Source: Kribbella pratensis (lineage in GTDB: Bacteria; Actinomycetota; Actinomycetes; Propionibacteriales; Kribbellaceae). From it: a DNA stretch of 64,000 bases. Both the position numbers and the translations under genes were made by a program. Below are positions 1 through 7,638 of the stretch, one piece after another (within the stretch, counting starts at the first letter, position 1; each line of letters opens with the position of its first letter). The notes beneath the pieces are model-generated. The model was not told where the DNA came from and made no database searches. It saw nothing but the letters and a program-made list of their open reading frames with translations. Location: assembly GCF_004365355.1 (NCBI RefSeq), contig NZ_SODP01000004.1, positions 342,266 to 406,265 of the forward strand, read 5' to 3'.

Positions 1-336
1 CTCCGGATTAGCCCCCCATCCCCCGTACTCCGGTCGAGCCCACCTGCCCGCGTTCTACGGCCAACCCCACGCCGACGTACGACTGCGAGCCCCGCCTGCC
101 CGCGCACTGCGGTCGACCCGCGCGCCGACGTACGACGGCCAAGCCCGACTGCCGACGCACGACAGCGAGCCCCACCGAACGCCGCGATCCGGCCGTTGTC
201 CTCCTCGTGCCGACGTACTCCGATTAGCCCCCCATCCCCCGTACTCCGGTCGAGCCCACCTGCCCGCGTTCTACGGCCAACCCCACGCCGACGTACGACT
301 GCGAGCCCCGCCTGCCCGCGTACTGTGGTCGACCCG
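1..336. repeat. Direct repeat pair of about 120 bp
   Basis: Bases 1-120 are repeated almost perfectly at 218-336 (one deleted G near the start and a few substitutions near the end). The stretch between them, 121-217, holds further degenerate pieces of the same unit (ccgacgtacgac followed by a Gly/Ala-like GC-rich run). No reading frame here has convincing protein character or a ribosome binding site, so I treat 1-956 as non-coding repeat-rich DNA, possibly continuing left of the window. Confidence 0.75.
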
Positions 337-795
337 ACGTGGCGCGCAGCCGCTCCGTCGCGCTGCTCCTCCCGCGACTGCTACGCCCGGCCCCACCCCG
401 CTCATCGCCGGTGTATCCCATCCGGCTATCCCGGACCCTGCGGGCTGTGCCCGCGAGTGCGCGCTCATCGCGTGGGCGACTGCGTAGGTCGGCGTTATGG
501 GCAAAAGCGGCGGGACTGCGCGAACGGTGCTCGCGTGGACCGCCTGCCCATGGCCGCGTGGTTCGGGAGACGCCAGGTATCGCCGTCGACGACCGACCGT
601 AGCAACGTCGGTCATGCCGCATTCCGACCGATGCCGGCGAGTTCCCTGCGGGTGAACCGGGCGATCGGCGCATGTCGCCGTAACCCGAATGCCCCATGTC
701 CGGCGACGTCGAGGTCGAGGTCGAGGAAGCGTCGCCTCGCCGCATTACGCGGCGCTTGATGGTCCCATCGAGCAAAACAGGACCTCCGCACCAGC

Positions 796-925
796 GGAGC
801 GAACATGCCGACGGAGCGAACATGCCGGACGGAGTGAACGTGCCGACGGAGCGAACGCGCCTTCGGAGCGGACATGCCCAGCGGCGTGGACATGCCCAGC
901 GGCGCGAACGTGCCGGCACGTTCGC
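796..925. repeat. Short degenerate tandem repeat (about 15-18 bp unit)
   Basis: A unit resembling ggagcgaacatgccgac recurs about seven times with drift (gaacatgcc, gaacgtgcc, gacatgccc). It ends in a small inverted repeat around 907-925 (gcgaacgtgcc, then ggcacgttcgc). The stretch lies downstream of the DUF222/HNH gene. No gene is visible between 337 and 956. Confidence 0.65.
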
Positions 926-956
926 TCTGGTGTGGCGCCACGACGGATGCGGGTCG

Positions 957-2759
957 TTAGATGAGTGCTGTATCGGGCCAAGGGTCCGGGTGAATCGGAT
1001 CGCTTGAGGTCAATGGCCTGCCGTGAGTTCGCCCAGCGATGTCAGTGGCGTCGCTCGCCGCGGACTCGCCCCAGACCGCGAAGCGGGCGGCTTCCTGCAT
1101 CATCGTTTCGTCGGCCGACCAGCGACTGGAACGCCGCCCTGAACGCCCGTTGGAACGGCGCCTCGGCGCGGCAGATCCCGTGGCAGGTCCCGTGCCAGGT
1201 CTTGCGACGGCAGCGCCGTCTGGTCGCTGGGCAGCGGCGTCGGGTCGCTGGGCAGCGGCGTCGGGTCGCTGGGCAGCGGCGTCGGGTCGCAGAGCGACCG
1301 GCGCTTCGAGGAGAGCTGAGATGCTCGGTGTTGGTTGGGGTGGTGGATCGGCCCAAGTGGGGCGGGATACCTGGACGAGTCCGTCGGTGATGGTGATGAC
1401 CCAGTGACCGGCGTGGAGGGCGCGATGGTGTGCCCGGCAGAGCAGCACCAGGTTGTGGATCGCGGTCTCACCGCCGTCGATCCACGACCGGAGATGGTGT
1501 GCGTCGCAATGGATCGGCGGGGCGCCACACACCACGCAACCCTTGTCGCGAACGTTCAAGGCGCGACGCATCGCCCGTGTCACCAGGCGCTCGGCCCGTC
1601 CGACGTCGAGAGGCTCGGAGTTGGATCCGAGCACCAGCGGGATGATCTTCGCGTCGCACGCCATGCGCCGGATCGCCGCAGCCGATAGCCCCGGGCCGTA
1701 CACGAGTTCCCCGGTCGCGTCGGCAAGGGCCGACTTCAGGTCCTCGAAGTCGATCGTGACGGTGATGTTCGCCTTCGCGCCGAATCCAGGTACCCAACGA
1801 TCCGCACGATGCGCGGCGCCGTCCTGCGCGGCGCCGTCCTGCGCGGCGCCGTCCTGCGCGGCGCCGTCCTGCGCGGCGCCGTCCTGCGCGGCGCCGTCCT
1901 GCGTGGCAGACAACCTTGCGGAACGCGCAGCTTGAGCGTTCGCGGCCACATCGTCTGCCGCACGGACCGGCAGAAGGTTTTCGGCGCCGGCGTCCGTGGC
2001 ACACGTCTCGGTGGCGGGTGGCTTGAAGCCGCTCTCGGCGGCCGCGGCGGCGATGGTCAGCGTGGCTGTGAGGGCGTCGGCTTGGCGCTTCTCGCGGGAG
2101 CGTGGGTCGAGCTCGCCGTCTGCAGTCTTGTGGGGCCGGGCGGCGGCGTGGATGCGGGATCGGAGCAGCTCGGCGTTCTCGTTGGCCAGGTAGCCGCGGA
2201 ACTTCACGCCGTTCTCAGCCTCGACCAGGGTCAGCGATTCGCGGGCATACGCAGCGTTCTCGTCGGGCTCGGGACCGTCGGAGTCCAGCAGGTCACAGAT
2301 CTGCCGTGCGGCCTTGGCCAGCTCGCCCGGCGACAGGTGCGCGGCGAGGTTGACCAACTGCTCCTCTGCCACCTCCAGGTCCTCCACCGCGACCCTCGAG
2401 GCGACGCGCTCCAGCGCCGTGACGATGGCGCTTGCCTGGGCTGGCCGCAGCGGCCGAGTCCCATCGGTGAGGGCTGTCGACACCGCGTCGTACTTCGGCA
2501 GACTGCGGGACAGCTTGACATCGCGATGGGCGTCGCGGCGGTCGATGCGGTGGCGCATGGCAAGTAGCTCGGCGGTGTCGCGGGCACCGAACTCCGAGGC
2601 CAGGCCGATCTCGTCGACACGGGCGATGAGCTGCAGGCGGTAGGTCAACAGCTGGGTGACTGCAGCGTCCACTTGGTCGATGGTCGGCAGCAGCTCGCTG
2701 TCGCTCATCGACCAGACCGGCCGCTCACCCAGAGGCTCCATGCCCACAACGATAGGCAC
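957..2759 (-). CDS. DUF222 / HNH endonuclease-domain protein
   Basis: This 600-residue protein has the two-part layout of the actinobacterial 13E12/DUF222 family. An N-terminal helical DUF222 region covers about residues 20-300, and an HNH nuclease module sits near residues 405-445 (CVVCGAPP, then DAHHLRSWIDGG, then NLVLLCRAHH). These proteins are numerous in actinobacteria and often repeat-associated; their biological role is not settled. Two in-frame tandem repeats expand low-complexity linkers: six copies of a 15-bp unit (QDGAA) before the HNH module, and about 3.5 copies of a 21-bp unit (AAQRPDA) after it. GTG at 2759 is the longest start, but ATG at 2741 is equally plausible. Family assignment is firm; function is unknown. 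Confidence 0.85.
   Translation of the reverse strand: MPIVVGMEPLGERPVWSMSDSELLPTIDQVDAAVTQLLTYRLQLIARVDEIGLASEFGARDTAELLAMRHRIDRRDAHRDVKLSRSLPKYDAVSTALTDGTRPLRPAQASAIVTALERVASRVAVEDLEVAEEQLVNLAAHLSPGELAKAARQICDLLDSDGPEPDENAAYARESLTLVEAENGVKFRGYLANENAELLRSRIHAAARPHKTADGELDPRSREKRQADALTATLTIAAAAAESGFKPPATETCATDAGAENLLPVRAADDVAANAQAARSARLSATQDGAAQDGAAQDGAAQDGAAQDGAAQDGAAHRADRWVPGFGAKANITVTIDFEDLKSALADATGELVYGPGLSAAAIRRMACDAKIIPLVLGSNSEPLDVGRAERLVTRAMRRALNVRDKGCVVCGAPPIHCDAHHLRSWIDGGETAIHNLVLLCRAHHRALHAGHWVITITDGLVQVSRPTWADPPPQPTPSISALLEAPVALRPDAAAQRPDAAAQRPDAAAQRPDGAAVARPGTGPATGSAAPRRRSNGRSGRRSSRWSADETMMQEAARFAVWGESAASDATDIAGRTHGRPLTSSDPIHPDPWPDTALI
1208..1290. repeat. 21-bp in-frame tandem repeat in the HNH gene
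   Basis: About 3.5 copies of gggtcgctgggcagcggcgt plus one base, encoding AAQRPDA heptads on the minus strand in the C-terminal linker. The unit length is a multiple of three, so copy-number change keeps the frame. Confidence 0.85.
1811..1900. repeat. 15-bp in-frame tandem repeat, six copies
   Basis: Six perfect copies of gcgcggcgccgtcct, encoding QDGAA pentads on the minus strand between the DUF222 and HNH parts of the protein. Perfect identity suggests recent slippage. Confidence 0.9.
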
Positions 2760-3011
2760 TCCCTCCGACAGTTTTCAAACTCGAATCCCCTTATTTTCAA
2801 GGCGATCCAGCCATCAACCAAAGATGACTGACGTGCTCTCCCAAGTCTTGCCACCACCTCGATCTGGTTCCTGCAGATCCCCTCTCGAGACTGTTCCACG
2901 AACGGCACGCTGAAGACGTGACCGGGGTTCCCGCACGGGATGCCCGCTACGCAGGCGGACGTCATCAACGGACCTGCTGGCCTTCATCGGTCCTGCCGCC
3001 AGGAACCTGGG

Positions 3012-3896
3012 CTAGCGGGTGAGGGGGACCTCCTTGGTCAGATGGGAGAGCTTCGAGGGGTTGCGGACCGAGTAAAGGCCGGTTATCTGGCCGTGGTCGA
3101 TTCTCAGGGCGGTGACGGTGTCGATCTCGCCGTTGAAGCGGAGGATCAGGGCCGGTTGGCCGTTGATCTGGGTGAGGTCGAGGGTGGCTTCGGTGAGGCG
3201 GTCCACGGCGACGGCCAGGAGGCGGGCTACCTTGTCGGCGCCGACGACCGGGCGCTGGACGGCTTGGACGACACCGCCGCCGTCGCCGAGGAAGACGACG
3301 TCGGGGGCGAGGATGTCGACCAGGCCTTGGAGGTCGCCGGTTTCGATCGCTCGCTGGAAGGCGGCCAGTGCCTTGCGGGTCTCGGTTGGATTGACGGGGC
3401 CGGCCGGGCGACGGGCGGCTACGTGGGAGCGGGCTCGGTGGGCGATCTGGCGGACGGCGTCCGGCTTCTTGTCGACGGCCTCGGCGATCTCGTCGTACTC
3501 GAGGCCGAAGACCTCACGGAGGACGAAGACGGCACGTTCGGTGGGCTTGAGGGTCTCGAGGACCAGGAGCATTGCCATCGAGACGCTGTCGGCGAGTTCT
3601 ACGTCCTCGGCCACGTCGGGCGCGGTGAGGAGCGGCTCGGGTAGCCACGGGCCGACGTACGACTCCTTGCGGCGGCCCAGGGTGCGGAGGCGCTGGAGGG
3701 CCTGGCGGCTGGCGATCCGGACCAGGTACGCGCGCTGGTCCAGGACCGTGTCGAGGTCGACGCCGACCCAGCGCAGCCAGGTCTCCTGGAGGACGTCCTC
3801 GGCGTCCGCGGCCGAGCCGAGGAGCTCGTACGCGACCGTGAACAGGAGGTTGCGATGGGCAACGAAAGCCTCGGTGGCCTGGTCGGTACCGGTCAT
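3012..3896 (-). CDS. ECF41-type sigma factor (SigJ-like) with SnoaL-like C-terminal domain
   Basis: This 294-residue protein is an extracytoplasmic-function sigma factor. Region 2 lies near residues 10-75 (FTVAYELLGSAADAEDVLQ), region 4 near 115-170 (RAVFVLREVFGLEYDEIAE), and a SnoaL-like extension near 185-290. All three ECF41 hallmarks can be read: WLPEP in the linker, GDGGG in the extension, and NPSKL near the C-terminus. In this family the extension tunes sigma activity in place of a classical anti-sigma factor. I chose ATG 3896 because AAGGAG sits eight bases upstream; a longer upstream frame has no such signal. It is divergent from an AhpD-like gene, the usual ECF41 partner. Confidence 0.9.
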   Translation of the reverse strand: MTGTDQATEAFVAHRNLLFTVAYELLGSAADAEDVLQETWLRWVGVDLDTVLDQRAYLVRIASRQALQRLRTLGRRKESYVGPWLPEPLLTAPDVAEDVELADSVSMAMLLVLETLKPTERAVFVLREVFGLEYDEIAEAVDKKPDAVRQIAHRARSHVAARRPAGPVNPTETRKALAAFQRAIETGDLQGLVDILAPDVVFLGDGGGVVQAVQRPVVGADKVARLLAVAVDRLTEATLDLTQINGQPALILRFNGEIDTVTALRIDHGQITGLYSVRNPSKLSHLTKEVPLTR

Positions 3897-3934
3897 GCTG
3901 GACTCCTTGTACGCGCGGGTGTCACCCAACAGAT

Positions 3935-3958
3935 GCCGGCCGCCGTACTTCTGTGACA
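3935..3958 (-). promoter_or_regulatory. Possible ECF41 autoregulated promoter
   Basis: Reading the minus strand from 3958, TGTCACA is followed after 16 bases by CATC, about 40 bases before the sigma-factor start. The published ECF41 promoter pattern, as I recall it, is TGTCACA-n16-CGTC, so the -35 matches fully and the -10 in three of four bases. A TGTCACC facing the AhpD-like gene lies at 3920-3926 but has a poorer -10. Confidence 0.4.
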
Positions 3959-4058
3959 CGAAGCCCGGTATGGCGCTCGTCACGTCCGGCGGGCGTCACG
4001 GCGAACGGGCCGGCGGCATCTCGTGGTCATCCAGTAGATCTCATGAATGAGGACGATG

Positions 4059-4550
4059 ATGACCGAACCCCGTATCGACGTGATGCAGAACGAGCTCGGC
4101 GCCAAGCTGGCCAAGCGGTTGTTCGCGGTCCACAACCTGCTCCAGCAGACCGGCCTGCCGCACGTGACGCAGAACCTGGTGATGCTGCGCGCCAGCCAGA
4201 TCAACGGCTGCGGGCACTGCATCGACATCCACTCCAAGGAGGCCGCGGCGGAGGGCGAGACCACGACCCGCCTGAACCTGGTCGCCGGCTGGAGGCACTC
4301 GACGGTCTTCACCGAGGAGGAGCAGGCCGCGCTGGCGCTCACCGAGGAGGCGACCCGGCTGGCGGACGCCTCGGAGGGTGTCTCCGACGAGACGTGGGCC
4401 CGCGCCGCGAAGTACTACGACGAGGACCAGCTGATCGCGCTGGTGACGCTGATCGCCATGATCAACGCCACCAACCGGATGGCCGTGACGCTCAACCAGC
4501 TCGGCGGTTCCTACGAGCCGGGCCTGATGTCAGCGACCGTCAACAGCTAG
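4059..4550 (+). CDS. AhpD-like carboxymuconolactone decarboxylase family protein
   Basis: About 163 residues with the AhpD/CMD peroxidase-like motif CGHCIDIH near residues 48-55: a CxxC redox pair and the following His. Members reduce peroxides or decarboxylate ring lactones; the true substrate here is unknown. Divergent placement from an ECF41 sigma factor is typical, and this gene is the expected target of that sigma. ATG 4059 is favoured because AGGA lies five bases upstream; ATG 4056 and 4047 are in frame. Its last 21 bases overlap the end of the convergent DinB gene. Confidence 0.85.
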   Translation: MTEPRIDVMQNELGAKLAKRLFAVHNLLQQTGLPHVTQNLVMLRASQINGCGHCIDIHSKEAAAEGETTTRLNLVAGWRHSTVFTEEEQAALALTEEATRLADASEGVSDETWARAAKYYDEDQLIALVTLIAMINATNRMAVTLNQLGGSYEPGLMSATVNS

Positions 4551-5045
4551 ATCCCAGATCCGCTCGGACTCCCAGGCGTACTCCCACGCCTGGATGTCCG
4601 GCGGCTCGATGCCGAGGCCGGTGAGGATGGCGCAGACCTGCTCACGGTGGTGGTTGGCGTGGTTGATCGCCTGGGCGATGAAGATGCCGACCCGGGTACC
4701 TCGGGTGTTGTTGTCGACGACGATCACGCGTTCGACGTCGATCGGCTGGGTCAGGAAGACCTCCCACAGCGCGCCGGCCTCGGCGTTCCAGCCGGCGATG
4801 GTCTCGAGGTCGGTCGCGGGGTCGCTGTCCACGTAGTCGAGCGGCCGGTCCACGATCCGGCGCAGGTAGCTGCCGTCGCACCGGACGATGTGGTCGAGGG
4901 TCGCGAGGATGCCGCCGTACGTGCCGACGCCGGTGATCTCCAGCTGTTCGGCCGTGAGTTTCCGGTCCAGGCAGAACCGGGTCAGGCTGCCGGTCGCCCA
5001 GTTGTTGTGCCGGATGGGGTCGTACAGCAGGTCGTTGAGTCCCAT
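4530..5045 (-). CDS. DinB-superfamily protein
   Basis: 171 residues with a four-helix DinB-like pattern: an N-terminal NNWATGSL segment, then GILATLDHIVRCDGSYLRR and a C-terminal HANHHREQVCAILTGLG. The spaced His residues are the likely metal ligands. Actinobacterial relatives are thiol-dependent (often mycothiol) transferases or detoxification proteins; the substrate cannot be told from sequence. ATG 5045 begins MGLNDLLYD. A TTG three codons earlier is possible but has no ribosome binding site. The 3' end overlaps the convergent AhpD-like gene by 21 bases. Confidence 0.8.
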   Translation of the reverse strand: MGLNDLLYDPIRHNNWATGSLTRFCLDRKLTAEQLEITGVGTYGGILATLDHIVRCDGSYLRRIVDRPLDYVDSDPATDLETIAGWNAEAGALWEVFLTQPIDVERVIVVDNNTRGTRVGIFIAQAINHANHHREQVCAILTGLGIEPPDIQAWEYAWESERIWDLAVDGR

Positions 5046-5120
5046 GCAGGCCAAGCTAGCCGTGCCCGCCCGGCCCGGGGTACTGCATTTCGCCCCGGGC
5101 GAGGCGCAGGCGCGGCGGAA

Positions 5121-5531
5121 TCAGCTGGCGCCGATGTTGACCATCCAGTTGATGCCGAACTTGTCGGTCACCATGCCGAACTCGTCACCCCACATCTGCT
5201 TCTCCAGCGGGACCGTCACCTTGCCGCCGTCGGCGGACAGCTTCTCGTAGTACCCGCGCAGCTCGTCGCCGTCGCCGCTCAGGCTGATCGAGATGTTGTC
5301 GCCCGGGTTGTACGGCATGCCCTGCGGGGTGTCGGAGGCCATCAACGTGAACCCGCTGGGGGTCTCGAGCTGGGCGTGCATCAGCAGCTCGTCGTCCTCC
5401 GGGCCGTGGCCCGCGCCGAACTCCTTGAAGGTGTTCTTGGCCAGGTCCCCGCCGAAAACCCCCTGGTAGAACTCCATCGCCGGACGCGCTTCACTCTTGA
5501 ACTGAATGTACGGATTGAGCCGGGATGCCAT
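5121..5531 (-). CDS. PhnB-like VOC superfamily protein
   Basis: 136 residues of the glyoxalase/VOC fold, closest in pattern to the PhnB/3-demethylubiquinone methyltransferase-like group: NPYIQFKSEARPAMEFYQ at the start, LLMHAQLE in the middle, WGDEFGMVTDKFGINWMVN at the end. Proteins of this group are often uncharacterised. GGAAGGAA lies about eight bases before ATG 5531. Nothing in the neighbourhood fixes a substrate. Confidence 0.85.
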   Translation of the reverse strand: MASRLNPYIQFKSEARPAMEFYQGVFGGDLAKNTFKEFGAGHGPEDDELLMHAQLETPSGFTLMASDTPQGMPYNPGDNISISLSGDGDELRGYYEKLSADGGKVTVPLEKQMWGDEFGMVTDKFGINWMVNIGAS

Positions 5532-5651
5532 CGAATCGTTCCTTCCCCCAACGAGCCGAACCCTCTGGTACGGCGCTTATGCCCGCACAGTAGACCCGGC
5601 CGCCGACAGTCCGCGACACCTCGAACCCGGCCGTCCGGTTAAGGTCTCGGG

Positions 5652-6026
5652 ATGATCCTGCGACACATCACCATCGATGCGGCCGACCCCTACGAGCTGG
5701 CGCAATTCTGGAGTACCGTGACCGGCTGGCCGGTCGCCGATGGCGACGTACCAGGCGACGACGAGGTGCTGGTCGTGGCGCCCTCGCCGGTTCCCGGGCT
5801 GTTGTTCATCGCAGTACCCGAAGGTAAGTCGGTGAAGAACCGGGTGCACCTGGACTGGGGCCCGACCGAACGCTCCCGCGACGAAGAGGTCGAGCGCATC
5901 CTCTCCCTCGGCGGCACGATCTACGAGGACCACCGCCTCCCCGACGGCCGCGGCTGGGTCACCATGAAAGACCCCGAAGGCAACGAGTTCTGCGTCGAAC
6001 GCAGCGAAGCCGAACGCGCCGGCTGA
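5652..6026 (+). CDS. VOC superfamily (glyoxalase-like) protein
   Basis: 124 residues with a single VOC module: ILRHITIDAADPYELAQFW at the N-terminus, VHLDWGPTERSRDEEVERI in the middle and MKDPEGNEFCVER at the end, where the Glu is a usual metal ligand. Relatives are small dioxygenase-, lyase- or resistance-like proteins of unknown substrate. It is divergent from the PhnB-like gene with about 120 bases between, so the two may share a control region, but no operator is apparent. Confidence 0.85.
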   Translation: MILRHITIDAADPYELAQFWSTVTGWPVADGDVPGDDEVLVVAPSPVPGLLFIAVPEGKSVKNRVHLDWGPTERSRDEEVERILSLGGTIYEDHRLPDGRGWVTMKDPEGNEFCVERSEAERAG

Positions 6027-6159
6027 CCGGCTCGGGTTCCACGCGTCGTGGTCGAACGCCCACGGTCCGTCAGCGGCGACCCCCTGCGCCCGGTTCGGCT
6101 TAAATGCGGCATGGGCCGGAACCCTATGCGTGGGTCCGGTCTTCGGGGATGCTTGAGGG

Positions 6160-6294
6160 GTGAAGTGGTGGTGGCGGCGGAAGAAGAAGGCTGCTGAGGA
6201 GGACGGGGAGCCTCGGCGGCGGGGGATGCGGCGGGACGAGGTCAAGGACCTTCGGGCTCGTCTGACGGGTGAGGGGTACACGCTGAAGCACTGA
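6160..6294 (+). CDS. Small very basic protein (44 aa), hypothetical
   Basis: GTG at 6160, after a ttgagg-like binding site, opens a 44-residue frame. It starts with Lys, three Trp, two Arg and three Lys, passes through an acidic patch, and ends RARLTGEGYTLKH. The strongly patterned composition and the purine-rich leader suggest a real gene, but I recognise no family. It precedes the SGNH hydrolase by about 110 bases and might be co-transcribed. Confidence 0.4.
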   Translation: MKWWWRRKKKAAEEDGEPRRRGMRRDEVKDLRARLTGEGYTLKH

Positions 6295-6403
6295 CCGCCC
6301 GATGCAACCAAATGGGCGGCCGGAGCGTTTAGTAAGTAGGAGCCGGGGGATGCACCAGGTTCGGGGCGCGCCGCGTCACGTCGCGGCGGGGAGACGACGA
6401 CTC

Positions 6404-7258
6404 ATGCTGGGGGGTGGGCGCACGCTGAAACAGGCCCACATCCATCCTCACCACGAGCGTGTCTCGCTGCTCCGGGCGTTCCTGGGGTCCGTCGCCTCGA
6501 TCTTCGTCACGCTGGTGGTCCTGGCCGTGCTCGCGGGCGTGCTCGTCGTCCTCGAGCCGCGGACCACCGATGCCGACACCACAGCCGACGGCAACGGTTC
6601 GTACAGCGTGCCGACGACAGGAGCCGGCCGGTACGGATCGGGCACGCTCGGCCCGTGGCAGGACCTGGTCCGGCGGATCTCCCCCGAGGACCAGATCCGC
6701 GACACGCTCACGTTCGACGGCATCTTCCTGTTCGGCGACAGCATCGCCGTACAGGACAGCGTGTCCCTCGAACGGCGGCTGGCCGACAGCACCGGCGACT
6801 CGATCGCCTTCCACGACTGGTCCGGTCAACCCACCTCGGCGGCCGTCGACGCACTCGAGGAGTGGTCGCGTGACTACGGTCTGCCCCGGCGGATCGTGAT
6901 GGCCGTCGGTACGAACGACATCTTCGACCCACCCGCGTTCGCCGCCCAGGTCGAGCGCGCGATGAAGATCGCCGGGCCGAACCGGACGGTGTACTGGGTG
7001 AACGTTTACGCCAGCCGCACCAAGCAGCCGCCCGCCGTACGCGATGCGGATCTCGCGAACAGCGCCTGGGTCAACAACGAGCTCTACGAGGCTTCGCTCC
7101 ACCACCCGAACCTGCGGATCATCGACTGGTCCTCGTTCCTCACTTCCCGGCCGGACGGGCCCACGCCGTACCTGCGCGACGGCGTGCACACCAGCGAGCC
7201 GCTCGGCGGCAGTGCCCGCAACGAGCTGATCACCGAGGCAATCAAGAACAGCCGCTAG
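6404..7258 (+). CDS. Membrane-anchored SGNH/GDSL hydrolase
   Basis: About 284 residues. A single hydrophobic segment near residues 21-50 (LGSVASIFVTLVVLAVLAGV) anchors an outward-facing SGNH domain. Its blocks can be read: FGDSIA with the nucleophile Ser near 113, VGTNDI near 168, and DGVHTSE near 259-265 carrying the Asp-x-x-His pair. Such enzymes deacylate or deacetylate esters on carbohydrates or lipids; the substrate is open. ATG 6404 is chosen with ggggag about eight to twelve bases upstream. An in-frame ATG at 6302 would add a hydrophilic stretch that does not look like a signal sequence. It lies just upstream of a secreted lyase-like gene. Confidence 0.85.
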   Translation: MLGGGRTLKQAHIHPHHERVSLLRAFLGSVASIFVTLVVLAVLAGVLVVLEPRTTDADTTADGNGSYSVPTTGAGRYGSGTLGPWQDLVRRISPEDQIRDTLTFDGIFLFGDSIAVQDSVSLERRLADSTGDSIAFHDWSGQPTSAAVDALEEWSRDYGLPRRIVMAVGTNDIFDPPAFAAQVERAMKIAGPNRTVYWVNVYASRTKQPPAVRDADLANSAWVNNELYEASLHHPNLRIIDWSSFLTSRPDGPTPYLRDGVHTSEPLGGSARNELITEAIKNSR

Positions 7259-7638
7259 GACAACCGCTCGGAACGCCCTGATTCTGCAGGCGATCCGGCG
7301 AGGTCGATGCTGCCCTTCCGGGCAACGCCCAACCGGAGTGGCCGATCCGAGGCAACCTTTTGACCCCCTCGCGACATCTATACAACAGAGGAACCAAGCT
7401 GAACCTCAGGGGGAATCGATGGCGACGTACCCGACCGGAGTATGACCGGCAGCCAATTTGATGCCGGAAGCAACCTTCCGTGGTCCGCCGGCCGTTTCTG
7501 AAGTGCAGCGTTTCTCAACTACGCGCGTCTCTGAAGTAGCAACGAAAACACCCTGACCATTTCCCGGGGATCGCCCGACCCGAATTCAGGTCTAGGCCAG
7601 AACGGGCATGCCCGAAAGCATGCGGGGGAGGACGAACG
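7259..7638 (+). promoter_or_regulatory. Intergenic region upstream of the lyase-like gene
   Basis: 380 bases without a gene. The only clear structure is a perfect 12-bp palindrome, CGGGCATGCCCG at 7603-7614, about 25 bases before the next start codon and overlapping where a leader or operator would lie. GGGGGAGGA at 7624-7632 is the ribosome binding site of the next gene. Confidence 0.4.

Noticed and set aside
1811-1900. Regulatory iterons
   Set aside because: The 15-bp repeats are inside a coding frame and encode regular QDGAA pentads.
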